From contig NW_025062478.1 of assembly GCF_000002995.4 (NCBI RefSeq), forward strand, positions 12,768,001-12,832,000: a stretch of 64,000 nt of DNA. Direction: 5' to 3'. The DNA comes from Brugia malayi. Its lineage: Eukaryota > Nematoda > Chromadorea > Rhabditida > Onchocercidae. The notes below the pieces were generated by a model. It was not told where the DNA came from and ran no database searches. It saw only the letters and a list, made by a program, of their open reading frames with translations. Both the position numbers and the translations under genes were made by a program. This document shows positions 24,763 through 45,213 of the stretch, piece by piece; position 1 is the first letter of the stretch, and each line of letters begins with the position of its first letter.

Positions 24763-27700
24763 TTAATACTTAAAAAAGAAACAAAAGAGAAAATCATAAT
24801 GATCAATAAGAAGAGCAAAATATAACCGAGTAGCACTCTGATTGCACATGTAAACAGTTGGACTTGGTTCTGCTCGATCATCTGTTGCATTAATATTTGC
24901 ATGAAGTACTTGCCATTGCCATAGTTTACTAGCTATCATTGCTACCGTATTCAACATATAATTACAAATCTGGAAGTTATATATAATTTTTAGATATTAT
25001 AAAGAAAAAAGGGAAAATTTTGTATAAATTAATGTGAAGAATAAGTTGTTCTTAATTTTTGCTTCATATATTTATCAAAAACATAATTTTATTACAGCTT
25101 CCTTTCTAGTATGAACAAATATATACTTTTTTTTCCAGTCTGAAATGATACCTTTATAACATAATTTCAATGTAATGGAAGTTTCAAATTATATTTTCTT
25201 CAAGAAAAAATCAAGATCTAAGATTTACCAGCATGTCAATCGTATAAATGAGCATTTCGTCATCTCTTCTACATTCGATATTCTGGCCTTCTTTTGTTGC
25301 AATATAAAAATTCTCCGCACCAATTCGTATATAAAATGTTGTTCTTAAAATAAAGCTTATATAAAACAAATCTTAATCAGCAAATAATGTCTTTTTTTTT
25401 TTTTTTTTTTTTAAAGAAGAAAGACAGAAACTTATTACATAGCTTGAATGACGCTTAAGATTTTATTGATTTGCTGAACTAAGTATTAAGTTTTCTAAAA
25501 TATGTACTTTCCGGCATAATCATAATTCCTATTGGATGCTGTAACAATAATTGAAGACTGAACAGGTGTAGCACGAAGCCATTTCCACATAACCTGAAAT
25601 AATTTTATCTAAAATTGTCTTCATTTTCAAATCTTCAAAATGTATCCTCTTTTGTAACATAAATGCACCTGAGGATCTGTAACACGAAGCAAATATCGCT
25701 TTAATGAAGTTGTAACCCGATTTGTTAAAACGAAATGAGATGACAATAAAAGCAATCGTTCCAGCAAAGTGCGCTTTTGTCTTAAACGAGATTCAATCTG
25801 AAAGTTGAAAAAAGTTATACATTTGTCAATATTAACTCTTGTTTTCTTAGCACAAAATGGTACATTTTTTACATATAAAATATGATTATGCAAATCATAT
25901 CAACTCATTAATTTTCTTTTTTTGAATTGATTGCATTAATTACTAAACTAATGTAACTAAACGAAATAATTTTACAGAAAAATCAAAACTGCAACTCAAC
26001 TGCTTATTTCTTTGCAGTTTGCGAACAATTGTTAATACCGACTATATGCAAGTATCACTTATTTTCTTAATTCAAGTTACCGAATAAACACCAAAACATA
26101 CCTCTTCATCAGTCATAGCATACGGTCCTCGTAAATCAAGCGTGTTCGGTAATGCCGATAATGGCATAGCTACAAATGTCTGATGACGTATGTTCCGTGC
26201 ACATAGATCACTTAAAAATAACTGACGAAGAGCGCGGTTCAAATAATCGTCGCCTATGGATGGTAAAGGACCTAAAACTAATAAAAGTAATTTCTTTGAA
26301 ATTCTCCTCAATATATCATTGCTCAATTTAGCAAACAAAAATTAAAACTGAAGTCACTGCATATATCGAGACTTAAACTTGTACTCAAGTTACAGAATTA
26401 CAGAATCGTGACTGTCCTTACCATCTTCAAATGGATGAAATGCCAACTCTACTCGCAACAAAATATTATCGAATAATGAAGCTATTAATACACCATCACG
26501 AATTACTGTTATACGATCTTTCAGAATAACAGCATCTTTACATAACTGAAATATGTAGGATTCTAAAGAATGGAGAAAAATAGTCTGGAGTTTACTTATT
26601 CAACTTAAATTTATAATATCTACTATCTGCATTAAAACTAGGGTCAAATTATTATTATTCTAATGCCTTACATGTCTAAATATTATATAGAATAGATAAT
26701 AATAATTAAGAAAACAATAAACTAAAACCAAAAGCGTCTAGTTTATTCTATTCACATAAATTGCTAAAAAAAAAAAAAAAAAAATGTACATCAATACTAA
26801 ATTTCAAAGGAACCTGCTTAAAGATATCTCGGCATAACAAGCTTTCTTGTGCCCACTGTAATGCCTTCGACCAGTGTACTTTCATTGCCTGCTCTCTATC
26901 AACTTTCATATAATCTAAATCGTTTTCGGCAGTTGCAAACAAAGTTTTCGGATCATCATTATCTAAAATTATTGGTTAATTAAACGAAGACTTCCATGGA
27001 CAAATGCATTTTTATGATTTATTTTTTAGAAGATGTTCTTTTTCTCATTTAGTTATTGACGACAGAAAAAAGGATTCTTCATACAACGTATAATATTAGG
27101 ATTACTTAGACATTAAATATAGAACCTGTCAATGATAGTGGTATTAAAAATTTCATACTTCACTGATTGCATCTCGATCATAAACACTAAGGTATAAGGC
27201 AATATAGTTACTTACGAGACAGTAATGACCATGAAGAATAAAAAAAATTTCAAATGAAACTTTAAAAAGTAGCTCCCATAAAACTGCTATTATTACGAAA
27301 AAAAAAAAATAAGAAAAAAAAAAAAAAACTACAAACTAACCAATTTCAATAGAAACAGCAATAGTAGAGCGGCGAATCAGATCACATGGCACTTGAACTT
27401 GCAGACATGACTCAGATAGTGCTGACAGATTTCCACCATCACCACCAGATGTTCCCGTACGTCGAGTGATATCAAATAATTCTTTTGGGTTGTATTTTGG
27501 CCCGACTACAAAAACGTTAGAAACAGTGTGACAAGCTGGCTCAGATGACAGAAATATATTTGTAAAATGAACATAAAAATGATCATAAAATGTTAGCTCA
27601 AAGATAATATTTGTACAAGAAGATTTAGATGAGGCAACAATGACGAGAACCGCTCTTTTTGCAGGTAGAAATAAGTATATGGACATAATAAAAAATATCT

Positions 27701-29216
27701 AAAATAACTGATATCACTAACACATTTTATATCCAAGATCGCCATAAGTAACATTTCCTGTTTTCCTCACTCTCCATAATTCTCTCATTTTTTCGAGTTC
27801 ACGAAAAAACATCGCTTTATCAGGATCAGTTTCAGTAAGAAGCTTTGAGCGGAATTTTTGAGCTTGTTCTAGAACGCCAATCGCTTCACCAAGAGCTTTA
27901 CGCCTTGTAACCCATTGAAATTGTTTGGATTGCTGTATCATATCTTGCATGTTATGCTGTGCTTCAAATGCATCCGCAACTGTTAGTGCTTCCATATATG
28001 GTGTTTTTAATACCGAAATCGTATCTACCAGAACATTTACTTGCTGCAGTGCTTCGCTATAAAATAAAAAAAATAAAATGCACTAAAAGTCTGTAATAAT
28101 TATTCGTAAAATGATGTAAAAAACCAATGAATAATGAACATAACCAAGCTATGCATTCCATCATATTTCGCACAATATCTTTCTTACCTTAATAATAACC
28201 GTGAAAACTCGATTAGGTGATGGATCTACCAAGTGGTTTGACATAATATAAAGGATACTGTTGAGAAGAGAACTGTGAAATAAATAATAAAAACCAATAG
28301 TTAATTAAAATCTGCTGATTTTCTCACAAGTCATGAGTGTTTACATTTTTTGTTGATAATTACTTAGAATCGTTACTTACTGTAAGCGTTTTGCAACAAT
28401 ATGCCATGGTCCAGCTTCTGGGGTTTTACGATCTTCCATTCCAATTATCACTTCTTCGGGTTCCTTCTCTTCAACTTCTTCACCATCATCACGTGGCAAC
28501 GCATCTGGATTATCGTATGTAGCTTCTGCTCCGATTAATTTTCTCCAATCCACTTTACGAGCTAATTTTGCTACATGATCAGAATAATCCAACGGTCTGA
28601 AAGCAGATATTTCAAATGCAAAATACATTAACTCGTATTTGAAAATTACTATCTCATTAATATTAGATTGCGTTAATGACAGACTAAAGTCTAGAACTGA
28701 AGAATTGATGAGATTAAAGAAGTCAGAAATTTATTAAAAGTTTGATTCGCTTAATTTACATAGTTCCACTTCATCCTTTTATCTCGTTAGCAACACCTAC
28801 TCTATAGGAATATTTTAACCATTACTATGGATATTTGTGCAATGAAAATATGAACTTCCAAGAATCATATTCCTTTATTGTAAAATAGCACCAAGCAATC
28901 TCAACCTGTATCACTCGTTATCAAATGCTAATCAACATCATTGAACGATCGGAACTTATCTGATGACAGTATCCGGAAGATGCAACCCATTAAATTTTAT
29001 CTATCGATAAAATAATTTAATTAGTAAATTAGCATTTGGAATATCAAAGAAATTTCAGTTCCATCAAAATATAACGCAAGAGAATAAATACCGCATATAT
29101 TTTTCAACTCCATCAAAACCGATTTCCTGAATCTCCCACTCGGAACAGGCTTCTATGGCAATATTAACACCTGCTGGTTGCGATGTCGATGATGTTGGTT
29201 GTCCAGTACCAAACAT
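24763..29216 (-). CDS. mdt-17: Mediator complex subunit 17 (11 exons, ~606 aa)
   Basis: Exons in transcription order: 29216-29092, 28596-28381, 28056-27722, 27505-27341, 26962-26814, 26545-26422, 26271-26102, 25797-25669, 25593-25508, 25343-25229, 24969-24763. All phases agree. MED17 is a scaffold of the Mediator head module, linking transcription factors to RNA polymerase II in the nucleus. Matches to remembered animal MED17: the start IAIEACSEWEIQEIGFDGVE, then LDYSDHVAKLARKVDW, PWHIVAKRL followed by EALQQVNVLVDTISVLK, LEKMRELWRVRKTG followed by GDLGY, ALQWAQESLLCRDIFKQ, and C-terminal ASKLWQWQVLHANIN. Length is close to the human protein (~650). There is no enzymatic residue set to check. 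It is divergent from the helicase gene and convergent with the CEP170-like gene. The symbol follows nematode nomenclature. Confidence 0.9.
28188..28272 (-). other. Possible cryptic or poison exon in MED17 intron 2
   Basis: An 85-nt segment is bounded by a good acceptor (TTTCACAG) and a consensus donor (AAG|GTAAGA). It is open in the frame inherited from exon 2. Because 85 is not a multiple of three, including it shifts exon 3 and brings a TGA early in that exon. The exon 2-exon 3 junction without it reproduces the MED17 order, so the main transcript should skip it. Confidence 0.3.
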
Positions 29217-29226
29217 TTACAATACA

Positions 29227-29238
29227 CTAAAATTCTGC
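29227..29238 (-). promoter_or_regulatory. Candidate trans-splice acceptors upstream of MED17 ATG
   Basis: On the minus strand two AG acceptors precede the ATG at 29216: TATTTGCAG (AG at 29236-29235) and AATTTTAG (AG at 29228-29227). They give leaders of 18 and 10 bases. This spacing is common for spliced-leader sites in nematodes. The assignment is inferred from position only. Confidence 0.4.
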
Positions 29239-29921
29239 AAATACAACTTATCAATTCTTTTTTTATTTTTGGATGCTTATATTGCTTATACGCTTATTAC
29301 GTTCAATGATTCATGTGTTCAACAAAAGCTTACATAAATTCACATTCACTTTATTTTTTTTGCTGATAACATATATCAATATGGTAGTGACTTATCATTA
29401 CATGATACCATCATCATTTTGAGAAGTTAACCTAATTCATGCTTACTTCTTGGTTTACATTAAGAAATGTTAATAAACTGAAGATTTTATTGCAACATGT
29501 AAATTTTTTACTCTTAATATTTGAAGATGCAAAAAAAGAAAAAAATAATTTTCAGAAAATTATAACCTCAAATTGAAGATCACAGTGAACTGTGAAAAAC
29601 AAAAAAGAAAAAGAAATGTGAATCTAAAACGAATATGATACTACACATGAAAAACGTTATTCTTTTTGTAGTAATAAATAAAAGATTCAACTTATTGATT
29701 TTAATTTTTTTTCTTTTTTTCTTCGAATAAAATAGTTTGAAAAAAGAAAAAAAAAAATCATTTGGAAGGAAAAAAAAATGTCTATGCATTTTACATCATA
29801 ATTTCACTTTATATTATTAATATCTGAAAAAAAGAATGAATTTACATAAATGTACGTGAAAATGACATCCGTCATTTGATATGCCTATGCTTACATATGT
29901 CATAGATAAGTTAAACGTTGG

Positions 29922-29923
<2 letters not shown>

Positions 29924-29967
<44 letters not shown>
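29924..29967. repeat. (AT)n dinucleotide repeat, ~21 units
   Basis: Pure AT alternation in the shared upstream region between MED17 and the DEAD-box gene. Confidence 0.9.
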
Positions 29968-29972
<5 letters not shown>

Positions 29973-30059
29973 TACAAATTTACAATATAATATTAGAGTT
30001 ATAATATTTTAATGTGAAATTGATTATTTTCATTTTGTCAGAAAATTTCGAATAAAAAG

Positions 30060-30325
30060 AGAAAAAGAAAACTGCCCGGAAATCTCTTGAGCATCTCAAA
30101 ATTGCCCAAAAGCAAATCCATTCAAGTAAAGGTGATCCAAAAGGTCAGCAAAGTAAATTCCTCGAACCAAAATCTCTCAAAATTTCCTCAAATAAAACCC
30201 TTTCAATTCTTCAAAGCAAACTTTTCGAGTCGATCTCTCAGCATTTTTTTCAAGACAAAATCTCTTTCTCTGATTTTTAAAATTTTTCTCAAAGTAAACC
30301 CTCTTGAACCTTCCGAGAACTCTTG
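30060..30325. repeat. Degenerate repeat family with CTCAAAAT...AAACCC word
   Basis: A related ~25-base word (CTCAAAATTnCCCAAAnnAAAnCC) recurs at about 30095, 30176 and 30278. It is interleaved with AAATCTCTC and CTTGAACC/CTCGAACC fragments. The composition differs from the surrounding AT background. An open frame through it (30087-30326) is Lys/Ser/Phe-rich and is better explained by the repeat than by a gene. Confidence 0.45.
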
Positions 30326-30723
30326 AATGTTGCATGCTACACTGCACTTCTTTCATTCTGCTCCTCCTACACTTCTATACTATTTCCTTCCCCTCTCTTA
30401 TTACTAACATCAGTCACATGTTGTCTTTTTGATTTTCATTTTTAAAATCCATTTCATACTATTTGTTATCAGAGGAAGTATTCCCGAGTATTCCGAGAGT
30501 TTTCCAAAAATTGTTCAGTTTCATTTGTTATAATTCATTGGGGTATAAGAATGTAATGCAATGCATTCACATAATTTGAACAAAATGTCTATAGCATCCC
30601 CCTCTCTCTTCGTCTCTCCCTCTCTCTCTCTCCCTCAAATATCCCATAACGTTTTTTACATTTTAATGCTTTTACATTACATCATTTGTTTTTTCCATAT
30701 GAATATTGTCATTTTCTCTATAG

Positions 30724-31056
30724 TGCATTTGCGCACGTGCATCATTTAGCTGCACACTTGCATCATTCACTTGCACTTCCACTCATGCATTTGCGCACGT
30801 GCATCATTCAGCTGCACACTTGCATCATTCACTTGCACGTCCACTCATGCATTTGCGCACGTGCATCATTCAGCTGCACACTTGCATCATTCACTTGCAC
30901 GTCCACTCATGCATTTGCGCACGTGCATCATTCAGCTGCACACTTGCATCATTCACTTGCACGTCCACTCATGCATTTGCGCACGTGCATCATTCAGCTG
31001 CACACTTGCATCATTCACTTGCACGTCCACTCATGCATTTGCGCACGTGCATCATT
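30724..31056. repeat. 62-bp minisatellite, ~5.4 copies, each with an E-box
   Basis: The word GCGCACGTGC occurs at 30731, 30793, 30855, 30917, 30979 and 31041, exactly 62 bases apart. The unit also carries GCATCATTCAGCTGCACACT and CACTTGCACGTCCACTCATG. Copies 2-5 are practically identical. The first differs slightly (TTTAGCTGC, CACTTCC). The array is near 50% GC in a region otherwise below 30%. All three forward frames stay open because 62 is not a multiple of three, so the apparent proteins here are artefacts. It lies between the divergent MED17 and helicase genes. Confidence 0.95.
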
Positions 31057-31806
31057 TCGTTTGCTCGTTTTCATTTTGGTAACAAAGACAGTACAGTAAT
31101 GATGGTTGGTAGTGACTGGTTGATAAGTGTGACATAGGCTATTTATTTATATTTTGATTGGTTTATTGCATTAAATATTTTTTAGATTTAATTAATTTTA
31201 CTTTTTAACTATAAATAAATGATCATTTAGCTATTTAATTCTTTCTATTAGGGCAAATATTTCTTGTTCTATTGAAATAAAAAGTGCTGTTTACGTATTG
31301 TAAAAAATGATAAATACATTTTATTTTACTTATATATATATATATATATTCATTAGAATCTATCTATTCAGCTAATGATCGCATCCGAAAATGATTCACT
31401 TTATCATATAGTAAGTAGCGTAAGTGTAAGAAATTCTCTTTCAGCAATTTCTTTATTATTTGAATGTTTTTCTTTACATCATCAGTTATATTACTAATAT
31501 CAAGAAATAGTAAGATTTTTTAATTTTTTTTTTTTAAAGAAGCGTATATCATCAAGTGGAAAGTAGCAAAATTATAGAGAAATTATGTACTATAAATAAT
31601 AATATGATTAATTTATACGCATATATATATATATATATTTATTTATTTATTTCTAACTCAATGCAATGATCCATATTTAATGCACGAATTTAAAAATGAG
31701 TTTAAAAAAAAAATTTGTAAAATGTAAATATTTGTAAAATACTTGTGTTATAAAATGAGTTTTATTTGCACGTTAAGATCACATTTACATTTTTCAATTA
31801 TTGGTT

Positions 31807-31817
31807 CTTTTTTTCAG
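31807..31817 (+). promoter_or_regulatory. Trans-splice-like acceptor before the DEAD-box gene
   Basis: CTTTTTTTCAG ends 50 bases upstream of the ATG at 31868, with no matching upstream exon recognised. This is the expected look of a nematode spliced-leader acceptor, giving a 50-nt leader. Inferred from sequence form and spacing. Confidence 0.5.
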
Positions 31818-31867
31818 TTAACATTATAAAGATCATCATTCATTGTTGCAACATCTAATATTTCGAA

Positions 31868-38930
<7,063 letters not shown>

Positions 38931-41060
38931 AAAATTGAATGTATGGATTTTCATTTTTATTCTAATTAAATTTATTCAAAATTCTGTATCTTCCTGCATT
39001 TGAAATTAACTGAACCGTTATTCAGTTAAAAATGAAATAACATCTTTTTTCATTTCATAGGTTTTTCTAACAATCTCAACTTATCTATTTACAACTTTGA
39101 AAACAACATTTTCAAGAAATAAATTAACAGATATCATGACTAAAAAGGATATCTTTTTTGAGATGAAATAGTGGACTTTGATGGACATTTTGCGAAGCTG
39201 TGGGGTATATGTGTTCCCAGGATTATTTCTCGTTCTTTCTTTTTTTGATTTTTTTTCAAATCTAATTTCATTTGGGTTAAGAATACATTTTTTGGTGATG
39301 GATAATATCTCCTTGAATCTTTTCATTCTATTTTCCAGTTTTGTTTATTATATTGTACGGTAAACAGATGCTAAGTAATAGTTGCAATCGCACAGAGAGA
39401 AGTTTTGGTGGAGGTGACATTGGAAGATATTAGTTGCAATTCTAACCTTAAGTGGATGCCATTTACATTTAAGTATAACCACATATAATAAGTTTCTGCG
39501 TAAGAGCAATAAAATTTTAGTAATTTTCTTGCTTAAAATTAATATATACATTTTATATGAAAAATTCTTAAGTTCATTTTTAGTAAATTAAGATTGTGAA
39601 ACTAGCTAAAAAAAAAAAATAATTTTTAGTTTTAGAAATAATATACAAGATTCAATATACATATTGTGTAATTTTTCCTTAATTATTCATTACTATCTAT
39701 CCTACAATTTTCTATTTTATTTCCATTTATTTTTCAGTTATAAATCATATTTGAATTTTTTTCGTTTCATAGTAAATATAATTAATTGCAGAAAATAAGC
39801 AACAAGTTGTGTTAACACAAATGAAGAACTGATGATTAAATGTTTGATAATTTTTTCATAATAGCATTTTTTGGTTGACAAATTTTTTTTTCTGCCTTAA
39901 TTTTTCACATTACAATATGAGTTTAATATATGCTTTTGATGTTTTTATTTTATAAATGATTACTAAATTGTTATTTCATCAATTGATTAAAATGTGTAAA
40001 TTACTCCAAAAGATGAATGCATTTCCAAAACAGTTATGTCTCATTTAATTTCTTCTTCTGTTTTTTTGTTTTTTGTTTTTTAATCGAAGTTTTAAACAGT
40101 TTTGTTGCATTTCCATATGTTATTCTCAGTTAATTCATGTAATTAATTTACTTTAACTACCCAATATTTCAGCATACAGGTTATTGCATTAGGCAGGCTT
40201 TATTATCCTTAATATTCTACTGTATATGATTATTTGTTCTATGTTCAGAAATATGGTGAAATATTTTACAGGCTATTATTTATGATTAATTAAGACCAAA
40301 TTTAAATGATCTAACGAATAGTTTTCTACATTTCTACATCTTCTTATTCACTATACAAATCGTTCATTTTTACTTTACAATTTAAGAATTTCTTTTTCTC
40401 TCAAAAAACAAAAAAAAAAAAAAAAAAAAAAAAAAATTCATGCGAATTTTGACATTTAATAAAAGATCATATTCTGAACATATTTTTCTTTTATTTCTTT
40501 TTATCATATATGAAAGAGGAAAAAAAAAAGATTTTTTTTTTCTTTTTTCACAATTTTGAATTATTCATTGTTCAGTTGATGTTCTTTTGAAATAAAACAT
40601 TTTTCATGAAAATAAAATGCAATAGTTTCAAATAGGTAATTGCCAGTTTCATATGCTATAGAATAATAATATAACGTTTATTTCTTGATCGATATGATAT
40701 TGATAGTTGTATGATATAAGCTTAGTGCTTAAAGTTTATCACATCTATAAATAAGTCATTAAATGAGAAGTATCTGTTACAAGTAGAAAACTAATTTTGA
40801 ATAAATAAAAAATCCTTATTATCATATGCTACAGAAGCTGGAAGGAATTTTTATTTCTGATAATAAGATTTGTAATTTTCACATATTTGCTTCATTTTTA
40901 TTCTGAAAAAAAAAAAAGTGTGCAAATGCAAATTTAATTTTATTAAAATAGAGAGAGGAAGAAAAAAGCATCAAGCATCACAAAGAATTCAAATTACAAT
41001 TTATAAGAATGAGAATTTTTTATTATCATAATGTTGTAAAATTCGCCAATATTTTTTTTT
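38931..41060. other. Convergent intergenic interval, helicase to annexin
   Basis: No exon was recognised. A plus-strand AATAAA occurs at 39118-39123, 188 bases after the helicase stop, and could serve its polyadenylation. The rest is AT-rich with poly-A/T runs (for example 40410-40436). Short chance frames at 39081-39551 lack splice support. Confidence 0.5.
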
Positions 41061-41065
41061 TTTTT

Positions 41066-41071
41066 TTTATT
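41066..41071 (-). terminator. Candidate polyadenylation signal of the annexin gene
   Basis: AATAAA on the minus strand lies about 38 bases beyond the annexin stop codon (41111-41109) and is followed by a long A-run on the transcribed strand. Position and sequence fit a cleavage/polyadenylation signal. Confidence 0.5.
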
Positions 41072-41108
41072 GAAAAACAGAAAAGAGAAAACTGAAATTT
41101 AAATTGAA

Positions 41109-44100
41109 TTAATTGCCACGAACAAGTGCAATTAAACCATCTTTATATGCTCCTGAACAATCACCCTTAATGAATGATTCTAAACTTTTGTTATATTTTT
41201 GCTCAAATTCGTGTCGTATATCAGCTAAATCAATTTCGGAACGTGTAACAATAATACGGATTAAATCATTATCACGTGTACCAAATCCCTAAAAATTTCC
41301 ATTATATTATGAAAAAAAATTTTTTTTTTTTAAATAAAATAAAAATTTCGTTTTTTCTTTGTTATTTATGAGTTGTCATTTGTATGTGATCAGGAAAGCA
41401 AATCAAATCAATCAATCAATCAAATTAATTTGTGAATCAATCAATTGCTATAAAAATTATATTTTAATATGATTAATTTATTCATTGCTATTATTAATTT
41501 CAACTTATTTTCTTCCAACAAATAATAATTTAGAAAAAAAAAAAAGAATTTAATAAAATAATAATTAGCATACCACCATACTATTGTAGAGTAATGTAGC
41601 AAAATAAGCTGGTTTATTTTGCGCACATGCTACAACAGCTAATAAGCCATCCTTTACATCACCGCTAAATTCCGCTTCAATTGCTTTCTCAATTGTATGA
41701 TTTGTTATCTCAAAAAAAAAAAAGTAGAAATTAAAAAATAAAAAAAAAAGGTGCTCATAAAATGTGGAAATTTTGTGTAAATTTCAATTTTGAATTATTG
41801 TTAATTAAAATTTAACTGTAATTCTATCCATTACAAATTTATGCATATAATTTAACTTCTAATTAATCAAACTTTTTGATAAATTGTAAAAATGAAAGAA
41901 AATGAATAATTTCTATAATTTCAAATCAAAAAAAAAACTTTTTAAATCATATTTTTCCATTTAACTTTTAATTAATTAAACCTTTTGATATTCTAGAAAG
42001 ATAAGTCTTAGTTGTGCGTAATTTTGTGAAGCTAAAATAGCATTAAAGCATGATTCATCGGTACCAAGGCGTTGTTCGCCAGCTTTGTATAATTTTTTAG
42101 CATCCTAAAAATGATAATATATCACTATTCCGATGATTTCTTTAATTTTAAAAATGATATAAGAAAGAATTGAATATTAAAGGAATTAAAACGAATACAA
42201 TTAAGGAATCAGTGTAATTAAAAAGAATAAAGATTCAAATTAATTAAATCGTTTAAACAAAATAATAAAAATTATTGATGATATATCTATTTTATTCTTT
42301 CTTAATTACTCCAAAAAAAAAAAAAAAAAAAAAATCAAAATTAAAATATTTGTGAAATTTTTAAGGATTTGAAAAGTTTACAATTCAAAAAAAAAAAAAT
42401 GTACACAACAGAATTAATGTACAAATAAAGTAATTTTCAAATTAATTTATAATAATCATATAAGATATGCTTAATGAATACTTATGTAATATTTTTTTCT
42501 TTTTTTAAATCAAATTAATTTGTTATGCAACAATTTACATATTTTCATTACTGTTTATTAATATATAATGGTTTGAGTAAAAATTTGAAATGCTTAAATA
42601 TTAAATAAAATAATATACTTACAAATTATTTTAATGTTAATTAAGTAATACTGAAGAATATTTAACCTGATTAGCACGTAACGTATCAGTTTGCATACTT
42701 TCATCACGTCCGCCATTACATAGTGATACGAGCAAACGCTTAAAATGTCCGCTTGTTTCACCAATTAAATCATTCTCTAACGTTGAATGATACATTTGCT
42801 GATAAATGTTACGTAATTCAATAATTTGTGCATTCGTCCGTGAACACATAATTTCAATTAGTACTGATTCTTTTGTACCCAAACCCTATAATTATTTGTT
42901 AAATTTTAATAGTAAAAAAAAAAATAGAAAAGAATTAATAATATCATAAAATAATAAAGCTGTTTTTAATGAGCAAATTAATAAATTTAAAAATTCGTTA
43001 TGTATTAAATGTATGAAATATATTGGAATATGTTTGGATCAAAATAAAGCATACAAATTTTAGTAAGTAATTAAGTTTCAAAATACTTAAATACTAATTA
43101 CTAGATATATCTTTGATAATTAGTTCTCTCACAATTCCATGTACGTGAGGAAATCATGCATTTCAATTAGCCAATAAATCATATTTGGAAAATGTTTGCA
43201 TAAATAATTTAATAGATGAGCTTCTCGTAATGCTTTTTTCGACTTTAAAATTCATTTAAAAAATTGTTTATTTAAATTTTTTAATTAACATAAATTGCAT
43301 GATTAAACTAATAATATGAAAATGATATGAAATGATAAATTTGAGAAAAAAAAAAAATTAAAATTATCAAATCATTACTTGCATAGCTTTGTGAAGTTGT
43401 TGCGCATCATATCGTGCTGGTGGTTCCATTAGCGCCAATATTAAATCTTCAAAATCACCTGATAGCTCACTTTTCAAATCATTTATAAGATCTTTACCAT
43501 ACATTGTTTTATAAGCTGCCGCAATTTGTTGACGCTAAAAATTTTCGAAAGAGAAAAAAAAAATAATTTTTAATAATAATTTTTAATATATAATTTTTAA
43601 AAAATAAATTTCAAAATTTTATTTATTTATAAACGAAACAATTTTAAAAATTAAACTAATTTTTGAACTTTTAAATAAAAATTTTCATTTCTCAATTAAT
43701 GTCAAAAAAAAAAAAAAAAGAAAGGAACCTGAAAATTAACTCTGCCACAAAGTACAATAATAACTTTATTTTTGTCACAACCTAAACCTCTCATTGCTTT
43801 ACGTAATGTTTCAGCATCAGCATTTGCATTAAATGCTTGATATGGATGTAACGATGCTCTTCCTTGCATATCTGAAAATTATTTTTTTTTTTAAAAAAAA
43901 AATGATTTAAAGGTTAAAGGTTAAGATAATAACGCGAACATACTAATATTTATTTATTTTTTCTTTTTTGTTTACAAATAATGTTTTAGAGATAACAATT
44001 ATTAATGGAAAATAATTAATAATTTTAGCGCTGTTTATTTCTTTTTTTTTTTTAATTTTAAACTTAAAAATTTGTAATTTTAATTACTATCTCCTTTTTT

Positions 44101-44284
44101 TTTTTTTTTTTTTTTAAAAAAAAAAGTAGACAGAATGGTAAAGAGGAAAGCAAAATTCAAATGTAAAAAGTTTGCAAAATCTTATAAATTAGTTTCAGTT
44201 ATAAATTAAAAAAGTTTAATTCGATCTAAATAAAATAACTAAGAAAAAATTTTTTTCAACATTAAGTTATTCAATTAATCATTT

Positions 44285-44321
<37 letters not shown>

Positions 44322-45157
44322 CAATTTTAATAACTAATTTATTACCATTAACTTTTCACTATCAACTTCAAATTAAAATTATTATAGAATAAAAACAGAA
44401 ACAACTTAAAATGGAAGAAGACTTCAAAATATTAACTAAAAATGCGTATAATTTAATTATTAATGCTTTATTGATAGATTGATAATATAATTTAATAATA
44501 ACAGTAATTTTTCCTTTCTTTAATTTCAGTTATTAAATGTTGATAAAAAAGGAACGAGACAATTAAAATTAAAACAAACATATTAAATATAGTAATTAAG
44601 TGCACAAAAAAATTAATTAATTACATCAACAAATTTGTCATCGTTAATGAAAATAATTAAAAATTACATTGTGTATAGAAAAGGATGAATATTTTGAAAA
44701 GAATAAACTATTTAATCAAAAAATTGAAAAGATAACAAAAAAAAAAAAGTGGAAAAAAAATTAAGCTAAAAGTATTACAGAATGTAATTAAATTGTTATT
44801 TGATAAATTCACTTGTGACAATTTCTGACTAATGAAAAAATTTGAAAAGAATGGGACATGAAAAAGGAAAAAAAGAGGAGAGGACAAGGTGACAAACAAG
44901 TTTTATTGATGATGACTAAAGGCACTACTACTATTGCATTACAATACCATCGATTTTAAAACATGATTCATTTTGGATGATAAATATTGTTTATTTATTA
45001 ATGTATTGTGGTTGAATAATTATGTGGCGAAGCAAAAAAAAAAATAATAAAAGTGGTTACAAAATAACAGTAATAATAATAACAAATTAATTAATAGCAA
45101 TAAATAATAATGACAAATAATAATAATAATAATAACAGTAACAATAACAATAATAAT

Positions 45158-45213
<56 letters not shown>

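Noticed and set aside
30686..31137. Three overlapping plus-strand frames of 100-137 codons rich in His, Cys and Ala
   Set aside because: They are the three frames of the 62-bp minisatellite, which contains no stop codon in the forward direction. They have no start context or splice support.
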